From Candidatus Kryptonium sp. (GTDB lineage Bacteria; Bacteroidota; Ignavibacteria; Kryptoniales; Kryptoniaceae): a stretch of DNA of 64,000 nt. The translations under genes were made by a program, and so were the position numbers. The stretch is taken from NCBI GenBank assembly GCA_025060635.1, contig JANXBN010000005.1, positions 97,743 to 161,742 of the forward strand. Direction: 5' to 3'. Positions 16,751 to 24,561 of the stretch are shown one piece after another; position 1 is the first letter of the stretch; each line of letters starts with the position of its first letter. The notes beneath the pieces were generated by a model that made no database searches, had not been told where the DNA came from, and saw only the letters and a list, made by a program, of their open reading frames with translations.

Positions 16751-17830
16751 ATGCCTGAGGAGCTTCAAGAACGAACGGAACAGGCAACGCCGAAACGACG
16801 AGAAGATGCGAGAAAAAAAGGAAAGGTTGCCCGAAGTTACGAATTTAATTCAAGCATCGTCCTTCTTACTTCTATTGCGATATTTTATTTTGGTGGAAGT
16901 TTTGTTTATCAACAAATAGCAAATTTGACAAGTTTGGTGCTCTCAAATCTTCACAAATTTGAAATCACACCAAAGAATGTTAGCGAATATACATTTCAAA
17001 TTTTTTCTTTCCTTGCTATAAATTTCTTCCCGTTTATGGTTTTGCTAACTTTAGTTGGGGTAGGAGGAAGCATTATTCAAACTGGGTATGTATTCACACT
17101 TGAACCTTTAAAGTTTGATTTGGAGAAACTGAATCCGATAACTGGGATCAAGAAGATCTTTTTCTCTAAAAGAAGTTTATTTGAACTTGTTAAGGGATTT
17201 TTCAAAATACTTGTCATTGGGTTTACCGCTTATCTTGTTTTGAGAAATATGGTTAATGATGTCATAGTTTTGATTGATTCCGATGTCAGGGGAATATCTG
17301 ATTTTATAGTTGGTTCGGCTTTTTCACTTATGTTGAAAACTGGAATTGTATATTTTCTAATTGCAATTTTTGACTTTGTGTTTCAAAAGTGGGAATACGA
17401 AAGGGAACTGAAAATGACAAGGCAAGAGGTGAAAGAAGAAACGAAGGAACTTGAAGGTGATCCATTGGTAAAATCTCGGATAAGAAAAAGACAAATTGAA
17501 ATATCAAAAAGAAGAATGATGCAAAATGTGCCTAAAGCGGATGTGGTTATCACTAATCCGACACACATTGCAGTTGCTTTGAAATATGAATCTAAAAAAA
17601 TGAATGCCCCGAAGGTCGTTGCTAAAGGTATGAATTTAATCGCAGAGAAAATTAAAGAGATAGCTAGAGCCCATGGGGTTCCAATAGTTGAAGATAAACC
17701 GCTTGCTCAAGCACTCTACAAAATGGTTGATATAGATGAAGAAATTCCGCCACAGCTTTATAAAGCCGTTGCGAAGGTCCTTGCTTATGTCTATCAATTG
17801 AAAAAGAAAAGTAGTAGTGTGCTACAATGA
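16751..17830 (+). CDS. flhB: Flagellar export switch protein FlhB
   Basis: A 359-residue protein: charged start ERTEQATPKRREDARKKGKV, four transmembrane helices (about residues 25-210), and a cytoplasmic domain. The autocleavage site is intact in ADVVITNPTHIAVALKY, where Asn-Pro-Thr-His is cut to change substrate from rod/hook to filament proteins. The downstream KAPKVVAKGMN-like segment and EDKPLAQALYK also fit. The stop overlaps flhA as ATGA. Confidence 0.96.
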   Translation: MPEELQERTEQATPKRREDARKKGKVARSYEFNSSIVLLTSIAIFYFGGSFVYQQIANLTSLVLSNLHKFEITPKNVSEYTFQIFSFLAINFFPFMVLLTLVGVGGSIIQTGYVFTLEPLKFDLEKLNPITGIKKIFFSKRSLFELVKGFFKILVIGFTAYLVLRNMVNDVIVLIDSDVRGISDFIVGSAFSLMLKTGIVYFLIAIFDFVFQKWEYERELKMTRQEVKEETKELEGDPLVKSRIRKRQIEISKRRMMQNVPKADVVITNPTHIAVALKYESKKMNAPKVVAKGMNLIAEKIKEIARAHGVPIVEDKPLAQALYKMVDIDEEIPPQLYKAVAKVLAYVYQLKKKSSSVLQ

Positions 17831-19896
17831 AAGAGAATGAATTTTTGAGAGTTATAGGTAGAAATACAGATATAGTTCTCGCAATTGCGGTTATCTCAAT
17901 ACTTGTGTTTATGATTCTTCCGCTACCTCCATTTCTCCTTGATATTTTGATTGCATTTAACATTACTTTTTCAATTATTGTTTTGCTTATTTCAATGTAT
18001 ATTACAAGCCCGCTTGAGCTTTCCGTATTTCCAGGTTTGCTTCTAATTTTAACACTTTTCAGATTGAGTTTAAATGTTGCTTCTACAAGATTAATTTTGG
18101 GGGATGGATATGCTGGTAAAATTATTTTCGCCTTTGGCTCTTTCGTGGTGAAAGGGAATTACATTGTGGGATTTATAGTTTTCATAATACTTGTTGTAAT
18201 TCAGTTCGTCGTGATAACAAAAGGTGCTGGGAGAATTGCGGAAGTTGCAGCAAGGTTTACGCTTGATGCGATGCCTGGTAAACAAATGAGCATTGATGCG
18301 GATTTAAACGCTGGACTCATAACCGAGGAAGAAGCTCGCAGGAGAAGGGAATTAATTCAAAGGGAAGCTGAATTTTACGGCGCAATGGATGGAGCAAGCA
18401 AATTTGTTCGTGGAGATGCTATAGCGGGGTTAATTATAACAGTGATAAACATCATTGGTGGTTTGATAATTGGAGTTTTACAGCGTGGAATGAGCTTTAC
18501 TGAGGCATTGCAAACTTATACTCTTCTTACGATCGGAGATGGGTTAGTTTCGCAAATACCAGCTTTGATAATTTCTGTTTCCGCTGGTATGGTCGTGACA
18601 AGAAATGCTTCGGGAAATCAGTTTGACATTGAAGTAAAAGGACAAATTTTCAGCCATCCTAAAGCTTTACTTATTGCTTCTGGTGTTCTTGCGTTTTTTG
18701 CTATCGTTCCAGGGCTTCCAATGTTGCCTTTCTTGGCGCTTTCTGTAATAAGTGGTGTTGCAGGGTATTGGGGAACAAAAATTGAAAAAGAGAAACAAAA
18801 AACTCCAGAGATAAAACCAAAACAAGCACCTCAACCTGAAGAAAGAGTTGAAAAACTTGTCCAAGTTGATCCGATTGAAATTGAAATTGGCTATGGTTTA
18901 ATTCCGTTAGCTGATGAAGAACAAGGCGGAACACTGTTCAAAAGAATAATAGGCATGCGAAAACAGCTCGCTCTTGAACTTGGGATAATCGTCCCACCAA
19001 TACGAGTGAGGGATAATGTTAATCTTGAACCAAATGAATATATCATAAAAATCCGTGGAAATAAAATCGCATCTGGTGAAGTTAAACCTGGATATTATCT
19101 GGCTATGAATCCAGGAACAGCGCAAGAAGAATTGGTTGACTCTATAAAAGTTAAAGAACCAACTTATGGGTTTGAAGCTTATTGGATACCGGCGCATAGA
19201 AAAGAAGAAGCAGAAGTTATGGGTTATACAGTTGTTGAACCTGTCTCTGTGATTGTGACTCATTTGAAAGAAGTTCTAAGAAAAAATGCGGGAAAAATTT
19301 TAAGTAGGCAAGATACTAAAGCATTAATTGATAGTTTGCGAGATGATTATCCAGCGCTTGTTGAGGAAATAACACCAGATGTTCTCCCAATTGGAACTAT
19401 ACAAAAAGTTTTGCAAAACCTTCTAAATGAAGGCATCCCAATTCGGGATATGGTGACAATTCTTGAAGCATTGCTTGATTATTCAAGGGTCACGAAAAAT
19501 ATAGATGTGCTCACTGAATATGTTCGTCATTCTCTTTCGGAGACAATCGCCAGACTTTATCAAGATGAAGATGGCGTTATACATGTAATTCAACTTGATC
19601 CGAGAATAGAGGAAATTATAACCCAGTCGCTTCAGCAACTATCTTCTCAAGCAAACCCGACCCTCGCTTTGCCTCCGGAGCTTATGAGAGCGATTAGTTT
19701 AAGCTTGGATGAAAATGTTAAAAAAGCTAAATCTCTCGGTTATCAGCCTATCGTGATTTGTTCTGCAACAGTGCGACTTTATTTTTATCGTTTGATTCAT
19801 TCAACATTTCCGGATGTAAGCGTGATTTCATATACCGAGCTTCCAACAGACATTGAAATTGAAATTATAGGGAGGATAAAAATTAACAATGGATGA
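17827..19896 (+). CDS. flhA: Flagellar export gate protein FlhA
   Basis: A 689-residue gate component. Residues 1-330 hold eight helices with the conserved FFFxPLPP-like start (MILPLPPFLLDILIAFNITF) and the loop MPGKQMSIDADLNAGLITEE that senses the proton gradient, then EAEFYGAMDGASKFVRGDA. Residues 330-689 are the cytoplasmic docking domain (PIEIEIGYGLIPLADEEQGG to a late PTDIEIEIIGRI). It opens the pore for chaperone-bound filament subunits. It is the last clear gene of the flagellar operon; flhF, flhG and fliA, often next, are not here. Confidence 0.97.
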   Translation: MKENEFLRVIGRNTDIVLAIAVISILVFMILPLPPFLLDILIAFNITFSIIVLLISMYITSPLELSVFPGLLLILTLFRLSLNVASTRLILGDGYAGKIIFAFGSFVVKGNYIVGFIVFIILVVIQFVVITKGAGRIAEVAARFTLDAMPGKQMSIDADLNAGLITEEEARRRRELIQREAEFYGAMDGASKFVRGDAIAGLIITVINIIGGLIIGVLQRGMSFTEALQTYTLLTIGDGLVSQIPALIISVSAGMVVTRNASGNQFDIEVKGQIFSHPKALLIASGVLAFFAIVPGLPMLPFLALSVISGVAGYWGTKIEKEKQKTPEIKPKQAPQPEERVEKLVQVDPIEIEIGYGLIPLADEEQGGTLFKRIIGMRKQLALELGIIVPPIRVRDNVNLEPNEYIIKIRGNKIASGEVKPGYYLAMNPGTAQEELVDSIKVKEPTYGFEAYWIPAHRKEEAEVMGYTVVEPVSVIVTHLKEVLRKNAGKILSRQDTKALIDSLRDDYPALVEEITPDVLPIGTIQKVLQNLLNEGIPIRDMVTILEALLDYSRVTKNIDVLTEYVRHSLSETIARLYQDEDGVIHVIQLDPRIEEIITQSLQQLSSQANPTLALPPELMRAISLSLDENVKKAKSLGYQPIVICSATVRLYFYRLIHSTFPDVSVISYTELPTDIEIEIIGRIKINNG

Positions 19897-20141
19897 GTGT
19901 TTTTCCCGATACCATCTGAACGATTTGTTTTAAGTTTTCAAACTTATGTGAAAATGCTAAAATCAAAATTCCTGCAGTTGGTGAAAATTTTTATAAGCAT
20001 GTTTATTACAAAATTGATACGGCGGGCTTGTCTGAAACATTTGAAGTTTTTGCTTTTGGCGAGGTGAGGGGTGACGGGATTAAATACATTTTGGGGAAAT
20101 TTCGTTTTTCCATTTTTTTATTTATTTTTATTCGTGGTTAA
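19890..20141 (+). pseudogene. Frameshifted ORF after flhA, unknown family
   Basis: An ATG at 19890 reads MDECFSRYHLNDLF and stops at a TAA. Removing one base from the T-run at 19928-19931 makes it continue as KFSNLCENAKIKIPAVGE... with genome-like codons to a stop at 20139, about 83 residues in all, ending in a membrane-like FSIFLFIFIRG. The stretch KIPAVGENFYKHVYYKID and TFEVFAFGEVRGDG looks like true protein sequence. Either a decayed gene or a one-base sequence error; no family is recognised. It lies between flhA and the HIT gene, 263 bases with nothing else evident. Confidence 0.35.
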
Positions 20142-20159
20142 AATTAAAATTGGTTTTAT

Positions 20160-20666
20160 ATGGACCGTCTTTGGGCTCCGTGGAGAGCAAAGTATATTGA
20201 GAGTTTCTCAACTGAAAACAGCGAAAGTAAAAAAGAATGTCTTTTTTGTGAGAAAGTAAAACAAAATGACGACGAAAAAAATCTTATCTTATATCGGGGC
20301 AAGCATTGTTATATAATCATGAATCTGTTTCCATATAACTCTGGTCATATAATGGTTGTTCCATATAAACACACACCGAATTTTTCCGATCTTGAAGACG
20401 AGGAGATGCTTGAAGTTATGAAGATAATTAAAAAAGGAATTTCCGCGCTTGAGTTGGCTCTTAAACCGCACGGATTTAATGTCGGAGTAAACTTGGGAAG
20501 AGTAAGTGGTGCTGGGATTGCCGATCACATCCATTTTCATATAGTTCCAAGATGGAATGGGGATACAAATTTTATGCCTGTTATTTCCGAGACAAAAATT
20601 ATCTCGGAATTAATTACAGATACCTACAAAAAACTTAAGGATGCCCTTTCAAGAATATCTGATTAA
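20160..20666 (+). CDS. HIT family hydrolase/AP4A phosphorylase-like
   Basis: A 168-residue soluble protein with the family start MDRLWAPWRAKYI, a CxxC pair (CLFCEK, a zinc site common in this subgroup), the NLFPYNSGHIMVVPY motif, and the active-site HIHFHIVPRW with three alternate histidines. This subgroup, related to AP4A phosphorylase and FHIT, cleaves dinucleoside polyphosphates or AMP conjugates. The substrate is not settled. No operon partner is clear; it starts 264 bases after flhA. Confidence 0.9.
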   Translation: MDRLWAPWRAKYIESFSTENSESKKECLFCEKVKQNDDEKNLILYRGKHCYIIMNLFPYNSGHIMVVPYKHTPNFSDLEDEEMLEVMKIIKKGISALELALKPHGFNVGVNLGRVSGAGIADHIHFHIVPRWNGDTNFMPVISETKIISELITDTYKKLKDALSRISD

Positions 20667-20730
20667 ACCAAGGTTTCATTCTTTGCATCAAAATAAGTGA
20701 AGCAAGTAAAACAAAATCTGGTGAAGAGCC

Positions 20731-21663
20731 ATGCTTAAAACAAAATTTTCACTTCTTACCCTTGTCTTTACAGTTATTTTCTTAATTGCTGGGTGTACAA
20801 GAGATTCCGAAATCCTTTCACCGCTTTCAAACGCGGACAAGGAAGTCATTAAGCAAATCATTGAAAACGACGATTTAATTGCCTCTGTTGATGTCGCATT
20901 GAATGATGGGACATATTTACCGCCGAACTTTGATTTTGGCTCAATTCCAAGAGCGATCTATCCATTGAAGTGGGGCCGCGTTGTTAAAAAGGTGACAAAA
21001 GAATATGAATACGAACAGGTAAATGATACTCTCGTTGTGGTGACGGTCATAAGGAAGGTTGATTCTGATTTGAAGATTGCAGCCACATACACTCAAGGAA
21101 ACAGGACTCCTGATACGATTATAACTAAACCTCTGAAAGAAGTTTTCAAGAGAAAAGTTCAGGTTGTGAAAAAGGAAACATCTGATACATCAAGAGCAAG
21201 GAAATGGAGAATTTGGGCTGTTTCGCTTGTTCAGGGTGGAACCGAAACCTCAAACATAACTATTAAAAAGATCACTTTGACATTGCCAAACAACAATGTG
21301 GTTGAAGTCACTGATCCATTGAATCAATTTTATCGTCCCGGATTCCTTGGGCATCGCGGGGTTCCATCATTCAATCCGGCTCAGACCGTTAAGATCAGCG
21401 TAACTGTTCAAAGCGCAGCGCCAGATACTGATTTGGTTTCAATGACATATGGAGTTGACAGATTTGGCTTCCATAGAGCAAGGAAGCTTTTCACAATGGT
21501 TTCAAGAAGTGGGAATGAGGAAGTTTACGAAGCAGAGATGAGAGTTCATATGCACAGAGGTTCATTCAATGCCATGATTCATGCGATCTCAAGAGAATCA
21601 CTTTATGATGATTCAGCGCCTATTTCAGTTTCCGTCTGGGGCGTTCCTTATGTTGTGTTCTAA
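20731..21663 (+). CDS. Hypothetical lipoprotein
   Basis: A 310-residue protein with a lipoprotein signal ending LIAGC (Cys22). The mature domain has long beta-rich stretches (TVIRKVDSDLKIAATYTQGN, then LPNNNVVEVTDPLNQFYRPG) and ends with AISRESLYDDSAPISVSVWG. I recognise no named family. It is flanked by a strong terminator and has no obvious partner, so it is probably monocistronic. It may be outer-membrane or surface anchored, as is typical of lipoproteins in this group of bacteria. Confidence 0.7.
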   Translation: MLKTKFSLLTLVFTVIFLIAGCTRDSEILSPLSNADKEVIKQIIENDDLIASVDVALNDGTYLPPNFDFGSIPRAIYPLKWGRVVKKVTKEYEYEQVNDTLVVVTVIRKVDSDLKIAATYTQGNRTPDTIITKPLKEVFKRKVQVVKKETSDTSRARKWRIWAVSLVQGGTETSNITIKKITLTLPNNNVVEVTDPLNQFYRPGFLGHRGVPSFNPAQTVKISVTVQSAAPDTDLVSMTYGVDRFGFHRARKLFTMVSRSGNEEVYEAEMRVHMHRGSFNAMIHAISRESLYDDSAPISVSVWGVPYVVF

Positions 21664-21670
21664 AATAGTG

Positions 21671-21699
21671 CGGGGTGGGATTTGCCCGCCCCGTTTTTT
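21671..21699 (+). terminator. Rho-independent terminator
   Basis: Nine-base stem CGGGGTGGG / CCCGCCCCG with one G-T wobble, a 5-base loop and a TTTTTT run, starting 8 bases after the lipoprotein stop. It also rules out starting the next sigma gene earlier than 21724. Confidence 0.93.
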
Positions 21700-21723
21700 A
21701 TTATAAAAATTCCGAGATCGTGG

Positions 21724-22272
21724 ATGGTAAACAAAACTGATATAGAACTTGTAAATGACTTTAAAAATGGAAATATATCCGCATTTGACGAAATTGTCCG
21801 AAGATATCAGAGAAAAGTTTATCTTCTTGCCCGAAGGATTCTCTCTAATCACGAAGACGCCGATGATGTTGCGCAGGAAGTTTTCATCAAGCTCTTTTAT
21901 TCGCTCAACGAATTCAAAGGTGAATCAAATTTGTTTACCTGGATTTATAGAATCACCGTCAATGAATGCAACACAATTTTAAGAAAAAGAAGAATAAGAG
22001 AATTTATCCCGATTGACGAAATCGCTAATCTTTTAAAGTTGAATGAAACACCTGAACAAGAGTTTCTTAATAAGGAAGAGAAAAAGTTGATTGAAAAAGC
22101 GATTGAAAAACTTCCGCCAAAGCAAAGAGCTGTTTTCGTGATGCGTTTCTTTGAAAATCTTGATTATGAAGAAATCTCCAAGATACTTAAAAAGCCAGTT
22201 GGAACTTTGAAAGCGAACTATTTTCACGCAGTAAAAAAAATTCAAAAATTCATAAAAGATGAAATGCAGTGA
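21724..22272 (+). CDS. ECF RNA polymerase sigma factor
   Basis: A 182-residue RpoE-like sigma factor. Region 2 shows FDEIVRRYQRKVYLLARRIL, then EDADDVAQEVFIKLFYSLNE and LFTWIYRITVNECNTILRKR; region 4 has LPPKQRAVFVMRFFENLDYE and EISKILKKPVGTLKANYFHA. The ATG at 21724 was chosen because an earlier in-frame start would fall inside the terminator of the preceding gene. Its last 14 bases overlap the anti-sigma start, so it is the first gene of a coupled pair. Confidence 0.93.
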   Translation: MVNKTDIELVNDFKNGNISAFDEIVRRYQRKVYLLARRILSNHEDADDVAQEVFIKLFYSLNEFKGESNLFTWIYRITVNECNTILRKRRIREFIPIDEIANLLKLNETPEQEFLNKEEKKLIEKAIEKLPPKQRAVFVMRFFENLDYEEISKILKKPVGTLKANYFHAVKKIQKFIKDEMQ

Positions 22273-22807
22273 AGTTAAAAATAACCTCGTTGATTATGCG
22301 GTCGGATCTTTGAAATCCGAAGAGATAACAAGTCATATTCAAATATGTAAAAATTGCCGAGTTGAATTTGAGGAAATTAAAAAAGTTGTTTCTGTTTTAA
22401 GCGAATATAAGATTGAGGAACCATCTGAATTTTATTGGGCTGGGTTTCTTCCCCGAGTGAAACAAAAAATTGCTCAACGCCAAACTGAAACAAAATTATT
22501 CGCTCTGAAACCAGCTTTCGTTGCCCCAGCGCTTGCGATCGTGATAATTGGATTTTTGTTTGGGCTTGGGATTTCAAATTTGTTTGTTAGCTCGGATGAA
22601 TTTTATTCTACACATATCCCAGATTTTGGATTAACTGGTGTTTTGATAGAGCCATCGGAGTTTAAAGATGTTAACACTGAAACAATAGAGCAAGCGGTTC
22701 TATATCTTTACGATAAATATCAAATTCCAAGCATTGATAACGGAGAATATGATCATATGGATATTGATGTTGAGGAGATTTTGAAGAGAATTTCAAACAA
22801 ATTTTAA
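22259..22807 (+). CDS. Transmembrane anti-sigma factor (zf-HC2)
   Basis: A 182-residue inhibitor partner of the sigma factor just upstream. The N-terminal zinc site is MKCSEVKN..., with H26-x3-C30-x2-C33 (HIQICKNC); the helix is about residues 85-105 (FVAPALAIVIIGFLFGLGIS). The periplasmic tail is only about 75 residues, acidic, ending DVEEILKRISNKF, shorter than the other two anti-sigma factors here. It overlaps the sigma gene by 14 bases and is followed 9 bases later by a periplasmic helical protein gene, probably a third member of the module. Confidence 0.85.
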   Translation: MKCSEVKNNLVDYAVGSLKSEEITSHIQICKNCRVEFEEIKKVVSVLSEYKIEEPSEFYWAGFLPRVKQKIAQRQTETKLFALKPAFVAPALAIVIIGFLFGLGISNLFVSSDEFYSTHIPDFGLTGVLIEPSEFKDVNTETIEQAVLYLYDKYQIPSIDNGEYDHMDIDVEEILKRISNKF

Positions 22808-22816
22808 CTTTTCAAG

Positions 22817-23284
22817 ATGAGAAAGATAACTTTTATTTTGGGTTTGGTAATTTTTTTTGCGTCTTCGCTTTCCCCGCAGGATTTTATTGGTCCGAGGTGG
22901 AGGGAAAGGGTGCTTGAATTTAAAAAGGTGCGTCTTCTTGAGATTTTAAAACTTGATGAACATAAATCTGTTAAGTTTTTGAATAGATACACGAAGTTTT
23001 CAAAGGATATTGAAGCAATTGAACTTGAAAGGGAAAGAATTGTGAACGATATTGAAATCAAGTTGAGAAAGGGAGATAAGGAGGGATACGATAAATCAAT
23101 TCAGGAGTTGATTGAACTTGAAAAGAAAGAATATGAGATGAGATCAAATTTTTATAAGGAGCTGAAAGAAGTTTTGAGCGACCAGCAAATTGCACAGGTT
23201 ATTGTCTTTGAGAGGAATTTCAGGCGTGAGTTTATGGATGCAGTGCGTGAGATGCAAAGAGAAAGGATGCGGCGGAGATTTTAA
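22817..23284 (+). CDS. Periplasmic Spy/CpxP-like helical protein
   Basis: A 155-residue protein with a signal peptide (ITFILGLVIFFASSLSPQ) and an almost all-helical, highly charged mature part rich in Arg, Glu and Lys (WRERVLEFKKVRLLEILKLD; then a long DIEAIELERERIVNDIEIKL helix and a C-terminal REMQRERMRRRF). This is the shape of Spy/CpxP/ZraP chaperones, which often sit beside an ECF or two-component system. The family assignment is by shape and context only; an LTxxQ motif is not clear, although LSDQQIAQVIVFER resembles one. It ends three bases before the convergent bshA stop. Confidence 0.6.
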   Translation: MRKITFILGLVIFFASSLSPQDFIGPRWRERVLEFKKVRLLEILKLDEHKSVKFLNRYTKFSKDIEAIELERERIVNDIEIKLRKGDKEGYDKSIQELIELEKKEYEMRSNFYKELKEVLSDQQIAQVIVFERNFRREFMDAVREMQRERMRRRF

Positions 23285-23287
23285 TTT

Positions 23288-24406
23288 TTATTGATTCAGG
23301 ATTTTCTCGTAGAAAATTTCATATTTTGGAATTATCAAATTTTTATCAAAAAGAGTTACTGCTCTTTCCCTCGCCTTCTCAGAAAACTTCTCGTATTTAT
23401 TCTTGTCATCAAGAAGCTCAATTGCATATAAAGCCATCTTTGTTACATCTCCGACTTCAGTCAAATATCCAGTTTCACCATGGATAACAACTTCTGGGAG
23501 TCCACCAACATTTGTTGCTATGACTGGAAGACCACAGCTCATTGCTTCAAGTGCAGAAAGCCCGAAACTTTCCGTTTGGCTCGTAAGTAAAAATATGTCG
23601 GCTGAATTTAAAATTTCATGTAGAACTTCTTGTTTACCGAAGAATATGACATCATCATAAAGTTTCAGTTGCCTGCAAAGGTTTTCAACATCACCTCTTT
23701 CAGGTCCATCTCCAACAAAGATAAGTTTGCTTGGAATTTTCTTCCGCACTATGTCAAAAACTCTCACAACATCTTGAACTCTTTTAACTTTTCTAAAATT
23801 TGATACATGAATTAAAATCTTTTCATCTCTTGGTGCAATCTTCTTGCGGAGTTGCAAATTTTTTTCCGGTTTAAATATCTCCGTATCAACAAAATTTGGT
23901 ATGACTTCAATCTCACGCTTTATGTTATATATTGATATGGTGGTTTCACGAAGGTAGTTTGAAACCGCAGTTACTCCATCGCTTGATTCAATCCCAAATT
24001 TTACAATAGGAGTAAAACTTGGTTCAAGTCCTACAAGTGTTATGTCGGTTCCGTGAAGCGTTGTGATTACTTTGATTTCGTTGTTCAAGATCATCTTTGC
24101 AAGAATTGCGCTTGTTGCATGTGGGATTGCGTAATGGACATGAATTATATCAAGTTTGTTAAACCTTGCGACATCAATCATTTTGCTTGCGAGCGCATCA
24201 GTATAAATTGGGAATTCAAAGAGCGGGTATTGATAAAGCTCAACTTCGTGAAAATAGATATTATCAAGGAACTGGTTTAACTTTATAGGTATAGCGTAAC
24301 AAATGAAATGGATTTCATATCCCCTGCTTGCTAAGTTTTTCCCGAGTTCTGTAGCAACAACGCCGCTACCGCCATAAGTTGGATAACATGTGATCCCAAT
24401 CTTCAT
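23288..24406 (-). CDS. bshA: N-acetyl-alpha-D-glucosaminyl L-malate synthase BshA
   Basis: A 372-residue GT4 retaining glycosyltransferase. It makes GlcNAc-malate from UDP-GlcNAc and L-malate, the first step of bacillithiol synthesis. The family is marked by the start MKIGITCYPTYGGSGVVATE, then HFICYAIPIKLNQF, HVHYAIPHATSA, the TLHGTDITLVG segment and the C-terminal EX7E region ESFGLSALEAMSCGLPVIAT with TNVGGLPEVV. Bacillithiol biosynthesis is known in Bacteroidota and Firmicutes. BshB and BshC are not in the window. The gene is divergent from rsh. Confidence 0.93.
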   Translation of the reverse strand: MKIGITCYPTYGGSGVVATELGKNLASRGYEIHFICYAIPIKLNQFLDNIYFHEVELYQYPLFEFPIYTDALASKMIDVARFNKLDIIHVHYAIPHATSAILAKMILNNEIKVITTLHGTDITLVGLEPSFTPIVKFGIESSDGVTAVSNYLRETTISIYNIKREIEVIPNFVDTEIFKPEKNLQLRKKIAPRDEKILIHVSNFRKVKRVQDVVRVFDIVRKKIPSKLIFVGDGPERGDVENLCRQLKLYDDVIFFGKQEVLHEILNSADIFLLTSQTESFGLSALEAMSCGLPVIATNVGGLPEVVIHGETGYLTEVGDVTKMALYAIELLDDKNKYEKFSEKARERAVTLFDKNLIIPKYEIFYEKILNQ

Positions 24407-24464
24407 TTTAGCAGGTATACAGAGTTATTTAGTTTTGCTTAAATTTAAGAAGGGCGTTTTACAG

Positions 24465-24493
24465 TTGCAATTTTGGGAATTAGTGCATATCTT
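24465..24493 (+). promoter_or_regulatory. Sigma-70-type promoter for rsh
   Basis: TTGCAA (24465-24470), 17 bases, TATCTT (24488-24493). The transcript would start near 24500, which favours the ATG at 24562 over the GTG at 24511 as the start of the gene. Confidence 0.4.
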
Positions 24494-24561
24494 AAATTGA
24501 GATCTGAAAAGTGAACTTTTTAAATGTATTTTTGTTAAATAATTTTGAAGCAAACGAAAAT

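Noticed and set aside
19897..20070. A GTG-start frame of 57 codons right after flhA
   Set aside because: The composition is not coding-like past the first residues; the frame shifted by one base is more plausible, as described.
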